This document shows positions 1 through 7,387 of a stretch of 17,227 nt of DNA, piece by piece (positions within the stretch are counted from its first letter, which is position 1; each line of letters opens with the position of its first letter). Source of the DNA: Acetomicrobium sp. UBA5826 (GTDB taxonomy: Bacteria; Synergistota; Synergistia; Synergistales; Acetomicrobiaceae); contig NZ_DJHF01000010.1 of the NCBI RefSeq assembly GCF_002433005.1, positions 29,000-46,226 on the forward strand, given 5' to 3'. The position numbers were made by a program, and so were the translations under genes. The notes beneath the pieces are model-generated. The model was not told where the DNA came from. It searched no databases and saw nothing but the letters and a program-made list of their open reading frames with translations.

Positions 1-597
1 CGCTTTGGCTATATTGACATCATTTGTATGCAAATTAACGTTGAAGGCGACTAAAAACTTCCTGGCCCCTATAACGGTTGCCCCTGCTGTGGGGTGCATC
101 TCGGGCGAACCGATATCGGGATGTCTCTCCGGCTTGGAGATTTCTTCTTTCAACACTTCAAATTGGCCCTTCCTTATGACTTCCAAATTGCGCCTTTCCG
201 GCCTCAAAGCCGATTCTTCGTAGAAATATACCGGCACGGAAGTTCTGCGATGAAAATCTTCTGCAAACTTTCTCGAGAATTCCACGCATTCCTCCATAGT
301 GATGTTTCTTAAGGGGACAAAGGGAATGACGTCGACGGCACCTATCCTCGGATGAGCACCCTCATGTTTGTTAAGATCTATATTCTTTATGGCAATCTCT
401 GCCGACTCTACCAGCGCCTTTCCCAGTGCATCTGGTTCTCCGACGAGGCTTACCACCAAGCGATTGTGATCTTTATCCGCCCTATAGTCCAATAGATAGC
501 AACCTTTGATTTCTTTGAAGGGTTTTACTATAGCTTCTATGACATCTTCCCGTCTGCCCTCGCTGTAATTTGGGACACATTCGATTAATTTGACCAC
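1..597 (-). CDS. ftcD: Glutamate formiminotransferase, 3' end cut by the window edge
   Basis: Transfers the formimino group of N-formimino-L-glutamate to tetrahydrofolate, the last step of the folate-linked histidine degradation route; cytoplasmic. I translated 199 codons by hand. The N-terminus reads VKLIECVPNYSEGRRED, which is typical of the family, and HEGAHPRIGAVDVIPF follows, with the His at residue 82 matching the known catalytic His of the mammalian formiminotransferase domain. The family N-domain protein is about 300 residues, so roughly 100 C-terminal residues lie beyond the left edge. The start is GTG at 597, with a GGAGG at 606-610 eight bases upstream; no ATG gives the conserved N-terminus. 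It lies 87 bases downstream of hutH on the same strand, consistent with a histidine utilisation operon. Whether a cyclodeaminase domain is fused cannot be seen here. Confidence 0.95.
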   Translation of the reverse strand, partial: MVKLIECVPNYSEGRREDVIEAIVKPFKEIKGCYLLDYRADKDHNRLVVSLVGEPDALGKALVESAEIAIKNIDLNKHEGAHPRIGAVDVIPFVPLRNITMEECVEFSRKFAEDFHRRTSVPVYFYEESALRPERRNLEVIRKGQFEVLKEEISKPERHPDIGSPEMHPTAGATVIGARKFLVAFNVNLHTNDVNIAKA

Positions 598-684
598 AAT
601 TTACACCTCCAGTACCTTATCCGTTATCCAGCTCCAAATGATTTATGCTCAACAGCCAACCGGCAATTTACAATTTAGCTTCGG

Positions 685-2211
685 TCAATCGAGTTCTCCT
701 ACTTCTTCTTCAACCTCTCTAACTATTTCGCCGCTTTTGACGAGGCTCAACACCTCCTCGATCAAAGGAGCCATAAAGATATCTTCGTCCAAAAAGGGAG
801 TCCTCTCTCTGATGGCTTGAAACGCCTTGTATACCCCTTTGCCGGGTTTAAGGGGCGCGCTGAACTCCAAGGCCTGTGCTGCAGCCAACATCTCTATGGC
901 AATTACCTTCTGGGCATTGGACAATATGGTTTGAGCTTTTCTGGCGGCATAGGCTCCCATGGAGACGTGATCTTCCTGATTCGCAGAGGTGGGTATGGAA
1001 TCCACGGAAGATGGATGGGCAAGCACTTTATTCTCGGAGACCAGTGCGGCGCAGACGTATTGAGGTATCATGAAGCCGCTGTTGACTCCGCTATTTTTCA
1101 TCAAAAAGGCCGGCAGGCCGGAAAGTTTGCTGTCGACCAGCCTTGCAACACGCCTTTCCGAGATGTTTGCAAATTCCGCCACGGCTATTCCCAAGAAGTC
1201 CATGGCCAAAGCAATGGGTTGGGCGTGGAAGTTGCCCCCGCTTACAGCTTCGCCGTCGGCGGGAAAGATCAAGGGATTATCGGTGACGGAGTTGATTTCT
1301 ATGTCTATCTTTTGACGAACGAAGTCCAGCGCATCCCTGCTTGCTCCGTGAACTTGCGGGATGCATCTGAGCGAATAGGCATCTTGAACTCTTGTGCCCT
1401 TGAATGCTTCGATTATTTCGCTCCCCTCTATCAATCGTCTTACGTTCGAAGCAACCGTCCTCTGTCCGAAGTGAGGTCTAAGTTCGTGAGTTCTTGAGTC
1501 AAAGGCATAGGGAACTCCGTGCAGGGCTTCCAATGACATCGCTCCCGCTATATCGGCTGCTTTTGCTAAATTTAAAGCATCATAGATGACCAACGAAGCA
1601 ATGCCTGTCGTCGCCGCGGTGCCGTTATTTAAAGCAAGCCCCTCTTTGGGCTTTAATTTTATGGGCTTCAACCCTGCTTTTTCCAAAGCTAACGTTGCCT
1701 GCATTCTTTCGCCCTTGTAAAAAACATCGCCCAGCCCCAAAAGGGCGATAGCCAGATGGGACAGCGGACACAGATCTCCGCTGGCCCCCACCGAACCTTG
1801 GGAGGGTATTAGGGGGTGAATTCCTTTGTTCAAAAGGTCAACCAAAAGAGAAAGCGTCTCAAGGCTAATTCCCGAAAAACCCCGTATCAACGTGTTGATT
1901 CGAAGCAACATAATAGCCCTTACTATGTCTTCCGGGAGAGGTTCCCCAACTCCCGATGCATGGCTCTTGAGCAGATTCTCCTGCAAAATTTCGCTTTGTT
2001 CTGAGGGAATGATAACTGAAGCAAGATCTCCGAAGCCTGTTGTTATCCCATATACGACTCTTTCTTCCTGAACCCACTTTTCAACAATTGCAGCACCCCG
2101 CTTTACAAAGGCCTTTGCAGCGGGATCCAAGTTTACCTTGCAGCCACATCGGGCAACCTTGACGACGTCTTCTAATGTCAAAGAATGACCATTAAGGTGG
2201 ATCGTATCCAT
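685..2211 (-). CDS. hutH: Histidine ammonia-lyase
   Basis: Removes ammonia from L-histidine to give trans-urocanate, the first step of histidine degradation; cytoplasmic, usually a homotetramer. The 508-residue length is normal. Tyr54 lies in YGITTGFG, and the Ala143-Ser144-Gly145 triad in SVGASGDLCPLSH would cyclise to the MIO electrophile. His84 in the SHASGVGE motif and the late SANQEDHVSMG motif (Glu at the position where phenylalanine lyases carry Gln) favour histidine over phenylalanine or tyrosine as substrate. The start is ATG at 2211 behind a GGGAGGGG ribosome-binding site. It follows amrS after 58 bases and precedes ftcD. Urocanase and imidazolonepropionase genes are not in the window and may lie to the left. 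I could not find a convincing own promoter in the 58-base gap, so it may be read from the upstream run. Confidence 0.97.
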   Translation of the reverse strand: MDTIHLNGHSLTLEDVVKVARCGCKVNLDPAAKAFVKRGAAIVEKWVQEERVVYGITTGFGDLASVIIPSEQSEILQENLLKSHASGVGEPLPEDIVRAIMLLRINTLIRGFSGISLETLSLLVDLLNKGIHPLIPSQGSVGASGDLCPLSHLAIALLGLGDVFYKGERMQATLALEKAGLKPIKLKPKEGLALNNGTAATTGIASLVIYDALNLAKAADIAGAMSLEALHGVPYAFDSRTHELRPHFGQRTVASNVRRLIEGSEIIEAFKGTRVQDAYSLRCIPQVHGASRDALDFVRQKIDIEINSVTDNPLIFPADGEAVSGGNFHAQPIALAMDFLGIAVAEFANISERRVARLVDSKLSGLPAFLMKNSGVNSGFMIPQYVCAALVSENKVLAHPSSVDSIPTSANQEDHVSMGAYAARKAQTILSNAQKVIAIEMLAAAQALEFSAPLKPGKGVYKAFQAIRERTPFLDEDIFMAPLIEEVLSLVKSGEIVREVEEEVGELD

Positions 2212-2269
2212 GCATGCCCCTCCCTGAAGTCTAAAGTTTTGAATTCGCTATTTAAAGTATGCCATAAAT

Positions 2270-3259
2270 TTACAAAAGTACAATACCCAAATCGAAACCG
2301 CAGGCAGAACATCTTCCGTCGTTAGTTACCGACAAAAGCTGAAGTTTATAGCCTCTTCTCTTAATGACCAACTTCCCGCAGCTGGGGCAGAAGGTATCAG
2401 AAAATTTTGATACGTTTCCTAAATAGGCGAATTCTAAATATCTCTTGGCAATTTCTAGCGCCCTTTCTAACAATGTAATGTCGGTAGGGGGTTTCGTCCA
2501 TTTATGCGAAGGAAAATATCTGGAAATATGGAGGGGCACCCTATCTCCCAATTCTCCTGCAATCCAGGAACAGAGGGCCTCGAATTCACCGAGATCATCG
2601 TTTATGCCCGTAACCAGAAGATGGGTTATCTCTACATGGACATTGAAGCTCTTTAAAATTTGAAGCGTCTCCAATACAGGCTTGAGACCACCGCCCAATT
2701 TTTTATATGTTTCCTCATTGAAAGTTTTTAAATCTACATTGGCCGCATCTATGCGGTGCGCTATTTCTTTTAAAGGAAGGGGGTTTATGAGACCGTTTGT
2801 CACTAAGACGACTTTCACGTTTTCCTTTTTTAAAAGGGGCATCGCTTCCAAAAGATACTCATAGGAAATTAAAGGTTCATTATAGGTGAAGGCCACCGCC
2901 GGTACGCTATATTTCTTCACTAGGGATAGCAACTCCAGGGGATCAATTCTTGACAGTTTAATTTGGGGACTCCAGGTGGATATATGCCAGTTTTGGCAAA
3001 AGGGACACCTCATATTGCAACCGACAGAACCCAGGGATAGGACATCCCTTCCGGGCAGGAAATGATAAAGAGGCTTTTTCTCCATGGGATCAAGGGCAAT
3101 GCTAGAAAAAAGCCCGTATGTGCTTGCTATTAATCCCTCCCCGGGGACGTTTTCGCGAATAAGGCAAAGCCCTTTTTTCCCCTCGGGAACGAGACAAGCA
3201 TGGGGGCAAAGCTCGCATCTTACATTTCCGTCTTCCCAATGCCAATAGAGAGCCTTCAT
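2270..3259 (-). CDS. amrS: AmmeMemoRadiSam system radical SAM protein
   Basis: Radical S-adenosylmethionine enzyme of the trio with AMMECR1- and Memo-like proteins; the reaction is not something I can assign from sequence. The 329 residues show an N-terminal Cys cluster (C15, C18, C22, C32), then the radical SAM motif CX3CX2C at C81, C85 and C88 within GCNMRCPFCQNW, and a TIM-barrel-like middle with the NEP motif (about 127-129). A C-terminal zinc-ribbon-like pair follows (C291/C294 and C317/C320). The N-terminal region resembles the pyruvate formate-lyase-activating enzyme-like AmrS family. The ATG start overlaps the amrA stop codon in an ATGA, so translation is probably coupled. The zinc ribbon at the end is of interest because such domains often bind nucleic acid or protein partners; that is inference. 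Confidence 0.93.
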   Translation of the reverse strand: MKALYWHWEDGNVRCELCPHACLVPEGKKGLCLIRENVPGEGLIASTYGLFSSIALDPMEKKPLYHFLPGRDVLSLGSVGCNMRCPFCQNWHISTWSPQIKLSRIDPLELLSLVKKYSVPAVAFTYNEPLISYEYLLEAMPLLKKENVKVVLVTNGLINPLPLKEIAHRIDAANVDLKTFNEETYKKLGGGLKPVLETLQILKSFNVHVEITHLLVTGINDDLGEFEALCSWIAGELGDRVPLHISRYFPSHKWTKPPTDITLLERALEIAKRYLEFAYLGNVSKFSDTFCPSCGKLVIKRRGYKLQLLSVTNDGRCSACGFDLGIVLL

Positions 3260-3813
3260 TTATCTTCTAACACTTCCTCGTATCTATCCACGGTAAATTT
3301 ATATATGACACAACCGTCTAAAGAAAGTATACCGGCCTTCCTGGCGGCTATTTCTAACTGCTCGGCGACGGTGTTCACGCCATCGAGATTGGGAAGTAAA
3401 ACCCCCTTACTGAAGCCCTTCTCCACCACCACGCCATATATCTTCGGGTCCAATTTTTCTGTCGAATCGACTATCTCCAACTCGCTTAAGACATCCACCG
3501 AAAATTTGACGTTTTCAAGTTCTTCTTCCCTTAGCGGCATAAATCTTGGATCTTCAAAGGCAGCTGCAAGGGCATTGTAAACGATCTCTGAAGATAAATC
3601 TTCCCTCACGGGACGAATGGTCCCTATGCATCCCCTCAAGCTTCCGTCTAAATTTTTAATTGAAACGAAGCATCCACGCCTTTTGTTCCACATCTCCTGG
3701 TTGGGACATATAGTCACGGCCTCGCCGGGATTTAATATCTTTTTCATCTGGCAATAATATTTAACTGCGCGCCGTGCCAGTTCCACATAGGGATGCGAAT
3801 TGCCGCTCTTCAA
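3256..3813 (-). CDS. amrA: AMMECR1 domain protein of the AmmeMemoRadiSam system
   Basis: Bacterial homologue of the AMMECR1 family, which occurs in all three domains of life; biochemical role unsettled. The 185 residues cover the whole domain. Family hallmarks visible are HPYVELARRAVKYY near the N-terminus, GCFVSIKN (48-54), the signature LRGCIG (59-64), EIVYNALAAAFEDPRF (76-91) and SVDVLSELE. No signal peptide or membrane segment, so probably cytoplasmic. The start is TTG at 3813, overlapping the TGA of amrB (TTGA), with a GGGGTGAT ribosome-binding site just upstream; the other end overlaps amrS by four bases. This tight coupling supports joint function of the three proteins. The cysteine in LRGCIG is conserved in the family. 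Confidence 0.94.
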   Translation of the reverse strand: MKSGNSHPYVELARRAVKYYCQMKKILNPGEAVTICPNQEMWNKRRGCFVSIKNLDGSLRGCIGTIRPVREDLSSEIVYNALAAAFEDPRFMPLREEELENVKFSVDVLSELEIVDSTEKLDPKIYGVVVEKGFSKGVLLPNLDGVNTVAEQLEIAARKAGILSLDGCVIYKFTVDRYEEVLEDK

Positions 3814-4619
3814 TTAATATCACCCCTTCCTTTGGTAGGCTCCCAAAGTGCAGTGCAATATCCAACACCAAAGGGCCCTTCATAGGAAAACAGGCGAATG
3901 GGCTCTCCTTCGGCCATGCCCAAAAAGGCCAAAGCTGACCGCAAACCACACTCCCCCGCCGATTCTATCTGATCTTCCGATAGCGATAAAAGTTCATCGG
4001 CACTGGAGGTCTCAAACGCTTTTACCACCAATGCATCGAATTCCTTCGCTCGCGGATGATAACCTGCAGGTGCCCCGGGAATGAGCCTGTGGGACAGGTC
4101 ACCGCTAAAGACAATGCCCGCCTTTTTATCCTTTAGTTCTAAACGCCTTAACGCCCTTCCCAGAAAGTAACTTTGCTCATAACTCAACCCCAGGGGATTT
4201 GCCAAAACAAGCTTTGGCAGAGACTTCCAAGCTTTACTCAAATAATAAAGGGGGACAAAGGAAGCGTGGTCCATCTCGACCTTCTTTCCCGTCGACATCG
4301 TTACCGGCAAACCTTCTTTTTTGACATGGCCCGCTAATTCTGCGGCAAGTTCGAAGTCGCCTTCAGCTTGCAATTTGCATTCCTTGGCGCGAAACATCCC
4401 CATATCACCGGCAATGCTTTCCCCACAGATTATACTTAACCCCTTACCCATGACATGGTGGGGCGTAAGCACTACCAACGATTCCGACCTTTCGTCTTCC
4501 AGCTCGCTACAGATCCTCTGCATTCCTTCCAATGTCTTTGCAGCGGCCTTCTCTTCTCCCCTGCCAACTTCGGGTATTATTATGGGAGGATGGGGTACGA
4601 ATACTGCCCAACTCCACAT
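3810..4619 (-). CDS. amrB: Memo-like protein of the AmmeMemoRadiSam system
   Basis: Member of the Memo family, related in fold to class III extradiol ring-cleavage dioxygenases; its substrate is unknown to me. The 269 residues contain FVPHPPIIIPEVG (7-19), LTPHH (51-55), DHASFVPLYYL (117-127), FSGDLSHRL (171-179) and the C-terminal GPFGVGYCTA. His10, His54, His118 and His177 are candidates for metal or active-site positions. I chose ATG at 4619 because a strong GGAGGGGATC lies eight bases upstream; an in-frame TTG fifteen bases earlier lies inside that ribosome-binding site. The gene follows queA after 18 bases and overlaps amrA by four bases. Cytoplasmic by absence of a signal sequence. Confidence is high for the family and low for any function. 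Confidence 0.93.
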   Translation of the reverse strand: MWSWAVFVPHPPIIIPEVGRGEEKAAAKTLEGMQRICSELEDERSESLVVLTPHHVMGKGLSIICGESIAGDMGMFRAKECKLQAEGDFELAAELAGHVKKEGLPVTMSTGKKVEMDHASFVPLYYLSKAWKSLPKLVLANPLGLSYEQSYFLGRALRRLELKDKKAGIVFSGDLSHRLIPGAPAGYHPRAKEFDALVVKAFETSSADELLSLSEDQIESAGECGLRSALAFLGMAEGEPIRLFSYEGPFGVGYCTALWEPTKGRGDIN

Positions 4620-4637
4620 AGAGATCCCCTCCAAAGA

Positions 4638-5672
4638 TTAAATTATTAACATAGCATCACCAAAGGAATAAAAACGATATCTTCTTTCTATAGCCACTTT
4701 GTAGGCTTCCATTACAAAATCATATCCGGCAAAGGCAGATACCAGCATTAATAAAGTGCTTTTTGGAAGATGAAAGTTTGTGACCATGCCATCGACAACC
4801 TTGAACTTATAGCCTGGGAATATAAAAAGATCGGTACTCCCTTTACCGAAAAGGACGAAACCCTCCTCATCGCTCGATGACTCTAAACACCTAACCACCG
4901 TAGTCCCTACGGCTATAATTCTCCTGCCTTCCTTTTTTGCTTTGTTTATCCTTTCCGCTGTATCGGACGAAATGTGGTAATCCTCGCAATGCATCTCATG
5001 TTTTCTAACGTCGTCTACCTTTACGGGACGAAAGGTTCCCGGACCGACGTGTAGCGTTACATAGGCCAATTCAATCCCGCAGGAACGAAGTTTATCCAAC
5101 AGCTCTTCGGTGAAGTGAAAACCTGCCGTGGGCGCAGCAACAGAACCGTCGACGCGAGCGTACACCGTTTGATAATGTTTGGAGGCTCTGCCGTTGCCCC
5201 TTATATATGGGGGCAGGGGGACTTTCCCCTTTTTTTCGATTATATTGTAGGGGGTATCCTTTCCTTTTATCCTGACCAAACGCATGCCCCCAGAAACCCT
5301 GTCAAGCACCAATATAGAAGCCTCATCGTCAATTAACACTTCGTCGCCCGATTCCAACCGCTTACCGGGACGCACCATCGCTTCCCAATGTTCCCATGCG
5401 GAATCCTTGGGCTTTACGAGCAATACCTCCGCCTTTCCTCCGCTAGGCTTTTGGCCCAAAAACCTAGCGGGGATGACCTTGGTATCGTTGAATACCAAGA
5501 CATCCCCTCTTTTTAGATATTTAATTATCTCATAAAAACAGGCATGCTCCAGGCATCTTTCGCGCCTATTTAAGACCATAAGCTTTGAGTGATCCCTCGG
5601 TTTCACGGGAGTTTGGGCGATGAGTTCCTGCGATAACTCGTAGTCATATGCTGAAACATCGTAAAGCTCTAT
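4638..5672 (-). CDS. queA: S-adenosylmethionine:tRNA ribosyltransferase-isomerase, non-standard start codon
   Basis: Transfers and isomerises the ribosyl group of AdoMet onto preQ1 in the tRNA anticodon wobble position, giving epoxyqueuosine. Motifs (numbered from the AUA start, 344 residues) are FNDTKVIPAR (61-70), APTAGFHFT (180-188), LHVGPGTFRP (207-216) and KHEMHCE (224-230). The first ordinary start codon, GTG at 5606, would discard the conserved N-terminus ELYDVSAYDYELSQELIAQ, which corresponds to the family's DFDYELPEELIAQ. That segment is open and well conserved back to an in-frame TGA at 5682-5684. The only codons between the stop and the conserved segment are TCT, GTC, ACG and ATA, so ATA at 5672 is the best candidate start, or a sequence error hides an ATG. 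The gene follows the spoIID-like gene and precedes amrB; tgt is not beside it. Confidence 0.9.
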   Translation of the reverse strand: MELYDVSAYDYELSQELIAQTPVKPRDHSKLMVLNRRERCLEHACFYEIIKYLKRGDVLVFNDTKVIPARFLGQKPSGGKAEVLLVKPKDSAWEHWEAMVRPGKRLESGDEVLIDDEASILVLDRVSGGMRLVRIKGKDTPYNIIEKKGKVPLPPYIRGNGRASKHYQTVYARVDGSVAAPTAGFHFTEELLDKLRSCGIELAYVTLHVGPGTFRPVKVDDVRKHEMHCEDYHISSDTAERINKAKKEGRRIIAVGTTVVRCLESSSDEEGFVLFGKGSTDLFIFPGYKFKVVDGMVTNFHLPKSTLLMLVSAFAGYDFVMEAYKVAIERRYRFYSFGDAMLII

Positions 5673-5682
5673 CGTGACAGAT

Positions 5683-5689
5683 CACCTCT
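5683..5689 (-). promoter_or_regulatory. Ribosome-binding site deciding the queA start
   Basis: AGAGGTG, continuing as GATC, matches the 16S rRNA 3' end closely. It lies 12 bases (counted from GAGG) before the AUA at 5672-5670 and would also allow ACG at 5675 (9 bases) or GTC at 5678. Its strength argues that translation begins here rather than at the GTG at 5606, which is nearly 80 bases downstream. An eight-codon reading frame (ATG at 5695, MARGDLSR, TAG at 5671-5669) runs through this site and its stop overlaps the AUA, but it has no ribosome-binding site of its own. Confidence 0.6.
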
Positions 5690-5711
5690 TGCCATCGAAT
5701 ATATATTTATA

Positions 5712-7115
5712 TTAGTAAATCTTTCGCAACTCCGTTCCAGGATAGTAATACTTAACTATCTTCTCTGCAGTCCAACCATTTTCGGCCATAGCCTTAGCTC
5801 CCCATTGAGACATCCCGATGCCGTGTCCCCAACCTCTTCCCTGAAAGACGAAGACGGAACCTCTTACACCTCCTGGCTTTGCACTATCTTCCGCCGGAGA
5901 ATCCCATTGAGGCCATAGCAACTTCGGATCCTTCTTCTGCTGAGGTCTCGGCGAAGCTGCACTTTTACCCTTGCGAGCCAGTGCTTTTTGGAGATATTCC
6001 TCTTTTTTTTCCGGATGAAGAAGCATGTCGAGAAGCTCATCGGTGGTAAATGCACCCTCTTGAGTCAAGGTTATAAGTGTGGACCCCGCAGATTCTTCAT
6101 TTTTGGGTTGGCTTTCTGCGATATTTCTTGCTGGCAAAGCCGATGCCCCGTCAGCTGATACGGTAAATATCGTGCTCTTCAGATCCTTAGCACCTAAGGC
6201 CATCCTGAGATCATGAGATTTTATAGTCTTCCTGCCGTTGGAACCTACGACTTCGATTAATTCAACCCTGTCGCCGGGCCCTAATTTGACAGTGTTTATC
6301 TCGTAAACAGTCCCCACGTTTATACCTGCCCTCGAAAGCCTTTTGCCGATTTCTTCGCCGCTTATCTTGAAAGACCACGACGTATATGGCGACTGATAGC
6401 TGAAAGGTTCTTGGACGGGCTTGAGATAGGGTATATCTGACCCCCATACGGACTGAACGTCCGAAGTATAACCGCCGCTATCGGAATGAAAAAAGGTAAG
6501 AGCTAGCTTACCCTGATAATAAAGCACCATTCCTTTTGTGCTTTCCACCGCCTTGGTCAATATGGGATCCTCTGCATTAACTCCTCTGTAGGGGATACAA
6601 TGATCGGTATTGCAGAGGTCAAAGCCGGCATTGCCATGTCTTCCCCTTTCGGCCAAGGCATAGGTCCTTGCTGTGATAGCTTGCGCTCTCAAGACTTCTG
6701 TCGGCCAATTCGGATTGACTTCCATCTTCAATATTCCCTTTACATAGTCATCAATAGATAATTTGTTGACCGCAGTAAACGAATTGTTGCTATGTATCAA
6801 CATTAAAGTTCCCCTGTAAGGCCTGTCATTGAAATAGAGCAACCCCTTGTTAGATTTAACCGTTACCGGCAAGGACAGCGTTTTTCCTCCAACGATGACC
6901 TTTGATCCGCCGCCCGATTTTACCGTTATAGTGCCCTTTGCGTTTACATGCTTTCCCGATGCATCGTAAAGGGTCAAGCTGCTTGACTTAATGGTACACG
7001 AAGAAATATTTTGGGCCAATGCCACGGATATTTGAGGTTCAGCCGCATGCCCGGCTCCCCACACTGCAAACACCAAAAAGACCGACAGGACAAATATTCT
7101 AAAAAAAGATTTCAT
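5712..7115 (-). CDS. SpoIID/LytB-type lytic transglycosylase domain protein, exported
   Basis: Probably cuts peptidoglycan glycan strands that lack stem peptides, acting outside the cytoplasmic membrane. The first ~24 residues are a clear signal peptide (KSFFR, a hydrophobic stretch, then AGHAA). The SpoIID core begins around residue 100. KMEVNPNWPTEVLRAQAITARTYAL (spanning 130-154) contains Glu132 at the position of the catalytic glutamate, Cys168 and Cys173 lie in the family's cysteine-bearing loop, and HSDSGGYTS is at 210-218. The C-terminal hallmark GRGWGHGIGMSQWGA is present. Between about 345 and 410 is a low-complexity, Lys/Pro/Ser-rich insertion that splits the domain. At 467 residues it is longer than sporulation SpoIID proteins. 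No other sporulation gene is present, so a vegetative wall-remodelling role is more likely. It lies between the DUF2905 gene and queA. Confidence 0.9.
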   Translation of the reverse strand: MKSFFRIFVLSVFLVFAVWGAGHAAEPQISVALAQNISSCTIKSSSLTLYDASGKHVNAKGTITVKSGGGSKVIVGGKTLSLPVTVKSNKGLLYFNDRPYRGTLMLIHSNNSFTAVNKLSIDDYVKGILKMEVNPNWPTEVLRAQAITARTYALAERGRHGNAGFDLCNTDHCIPYRGVNAEDPILTKAVESTKGMVLYYQGKLALTFFHSDSGGYTSDVQSVWGSDIPYLKPVQEPFSYQSPYTSWSFKISGEEIGKRLSRAGINVGTVYEINTVKLGPGDRVELIEVVGSNGRKTIKSHDLRMALGAKDLKSTIFTVSADGASALPARNIAESQPKNEESAGSTLITLTQEGAFTTDELLDMLLHPEKKEEYLQKALARKGKSAASPRPQQKKDPKLLWPQWDSPAEDSAKPGGVRGSVFVFQGRGWGHGIGMSQWGAKAMAENGWTAEKIVKYYYPGTELRKIY

Positions 7116-7136
7116 AATCGATTCTCCCTTTCTATT

Positions 7137-7361
7137 TTATCTGAACCATCTGCCCAATAGATTAAGAACAACGGTCAGGATTACGCTCAAAATTAACATA
7201 CTGACTATAGGAAAAAAGAACACCATGTTTTTCTTGCGGATGACTATATCTCCAGGCATATGCCCAAGGGGAAGTCCCTCCTTTCCAACGAAATAGAGCA
7301 CTATACCGATGACGAGCATTATTAGTCCTGAAAAGATCAATAATTTCCCCACATCCTGCAC
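7137..7361 (-). CDS. DUF2905 small membrane protein
   Basis: A 74-residue protein with two hydrophobic segments, about residues 8-25 and 47-70, joined by a short loop carrying GLPLGHMPGDIVIRKKN. The LPLGxxPGDI pattern is the mark of the DUF2905 family, whose function is unknown. The protein is probably an inner-membrane hairpin. The start is GTG at 7361 after GGTGGTGAT; upstream ATGs are out of frame. The family is very often found between ruvB and spoIID/queA, and here it is again: 26 bases after ruvB and 21 bases before the spoIID-like gene, which suggests co-transcription rather than shared function. Confidence 0.88.
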   Translation of the reverse strand: MQDVGKLLIFSGLIMLVIGIVLYFVGKEGLPLGHMPGDIVIRKKNMVFFFPIVSMLILSVILTVVLNLLGRWFR

Positions 7362-7387
7362 GCCAACATCACCACCGCTCGAATTGG

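Noticed and set aside
817..1497. A 226-codon plus-strand open frame
   Set aside because: It lies fully antisense inside hutH, has no family-like sequence and no credible ribosome-binding site; it is a shadow of a conserved gene.
3200..3580. A 126-codon plus-strand open frame overlapping the amrA/amrS junction
   Set aside because: Both minus-strand genes are clear and coupled; the plus frame is Ser/Thr/Leu-rich antisense sequence.
5669..5695. The eight-codon ORF before queA as a real leader peptide gene
   Set aside because: It has no ribosome-binding site of its own and contains the one used by queA; kept only as a remark on reinitiation.
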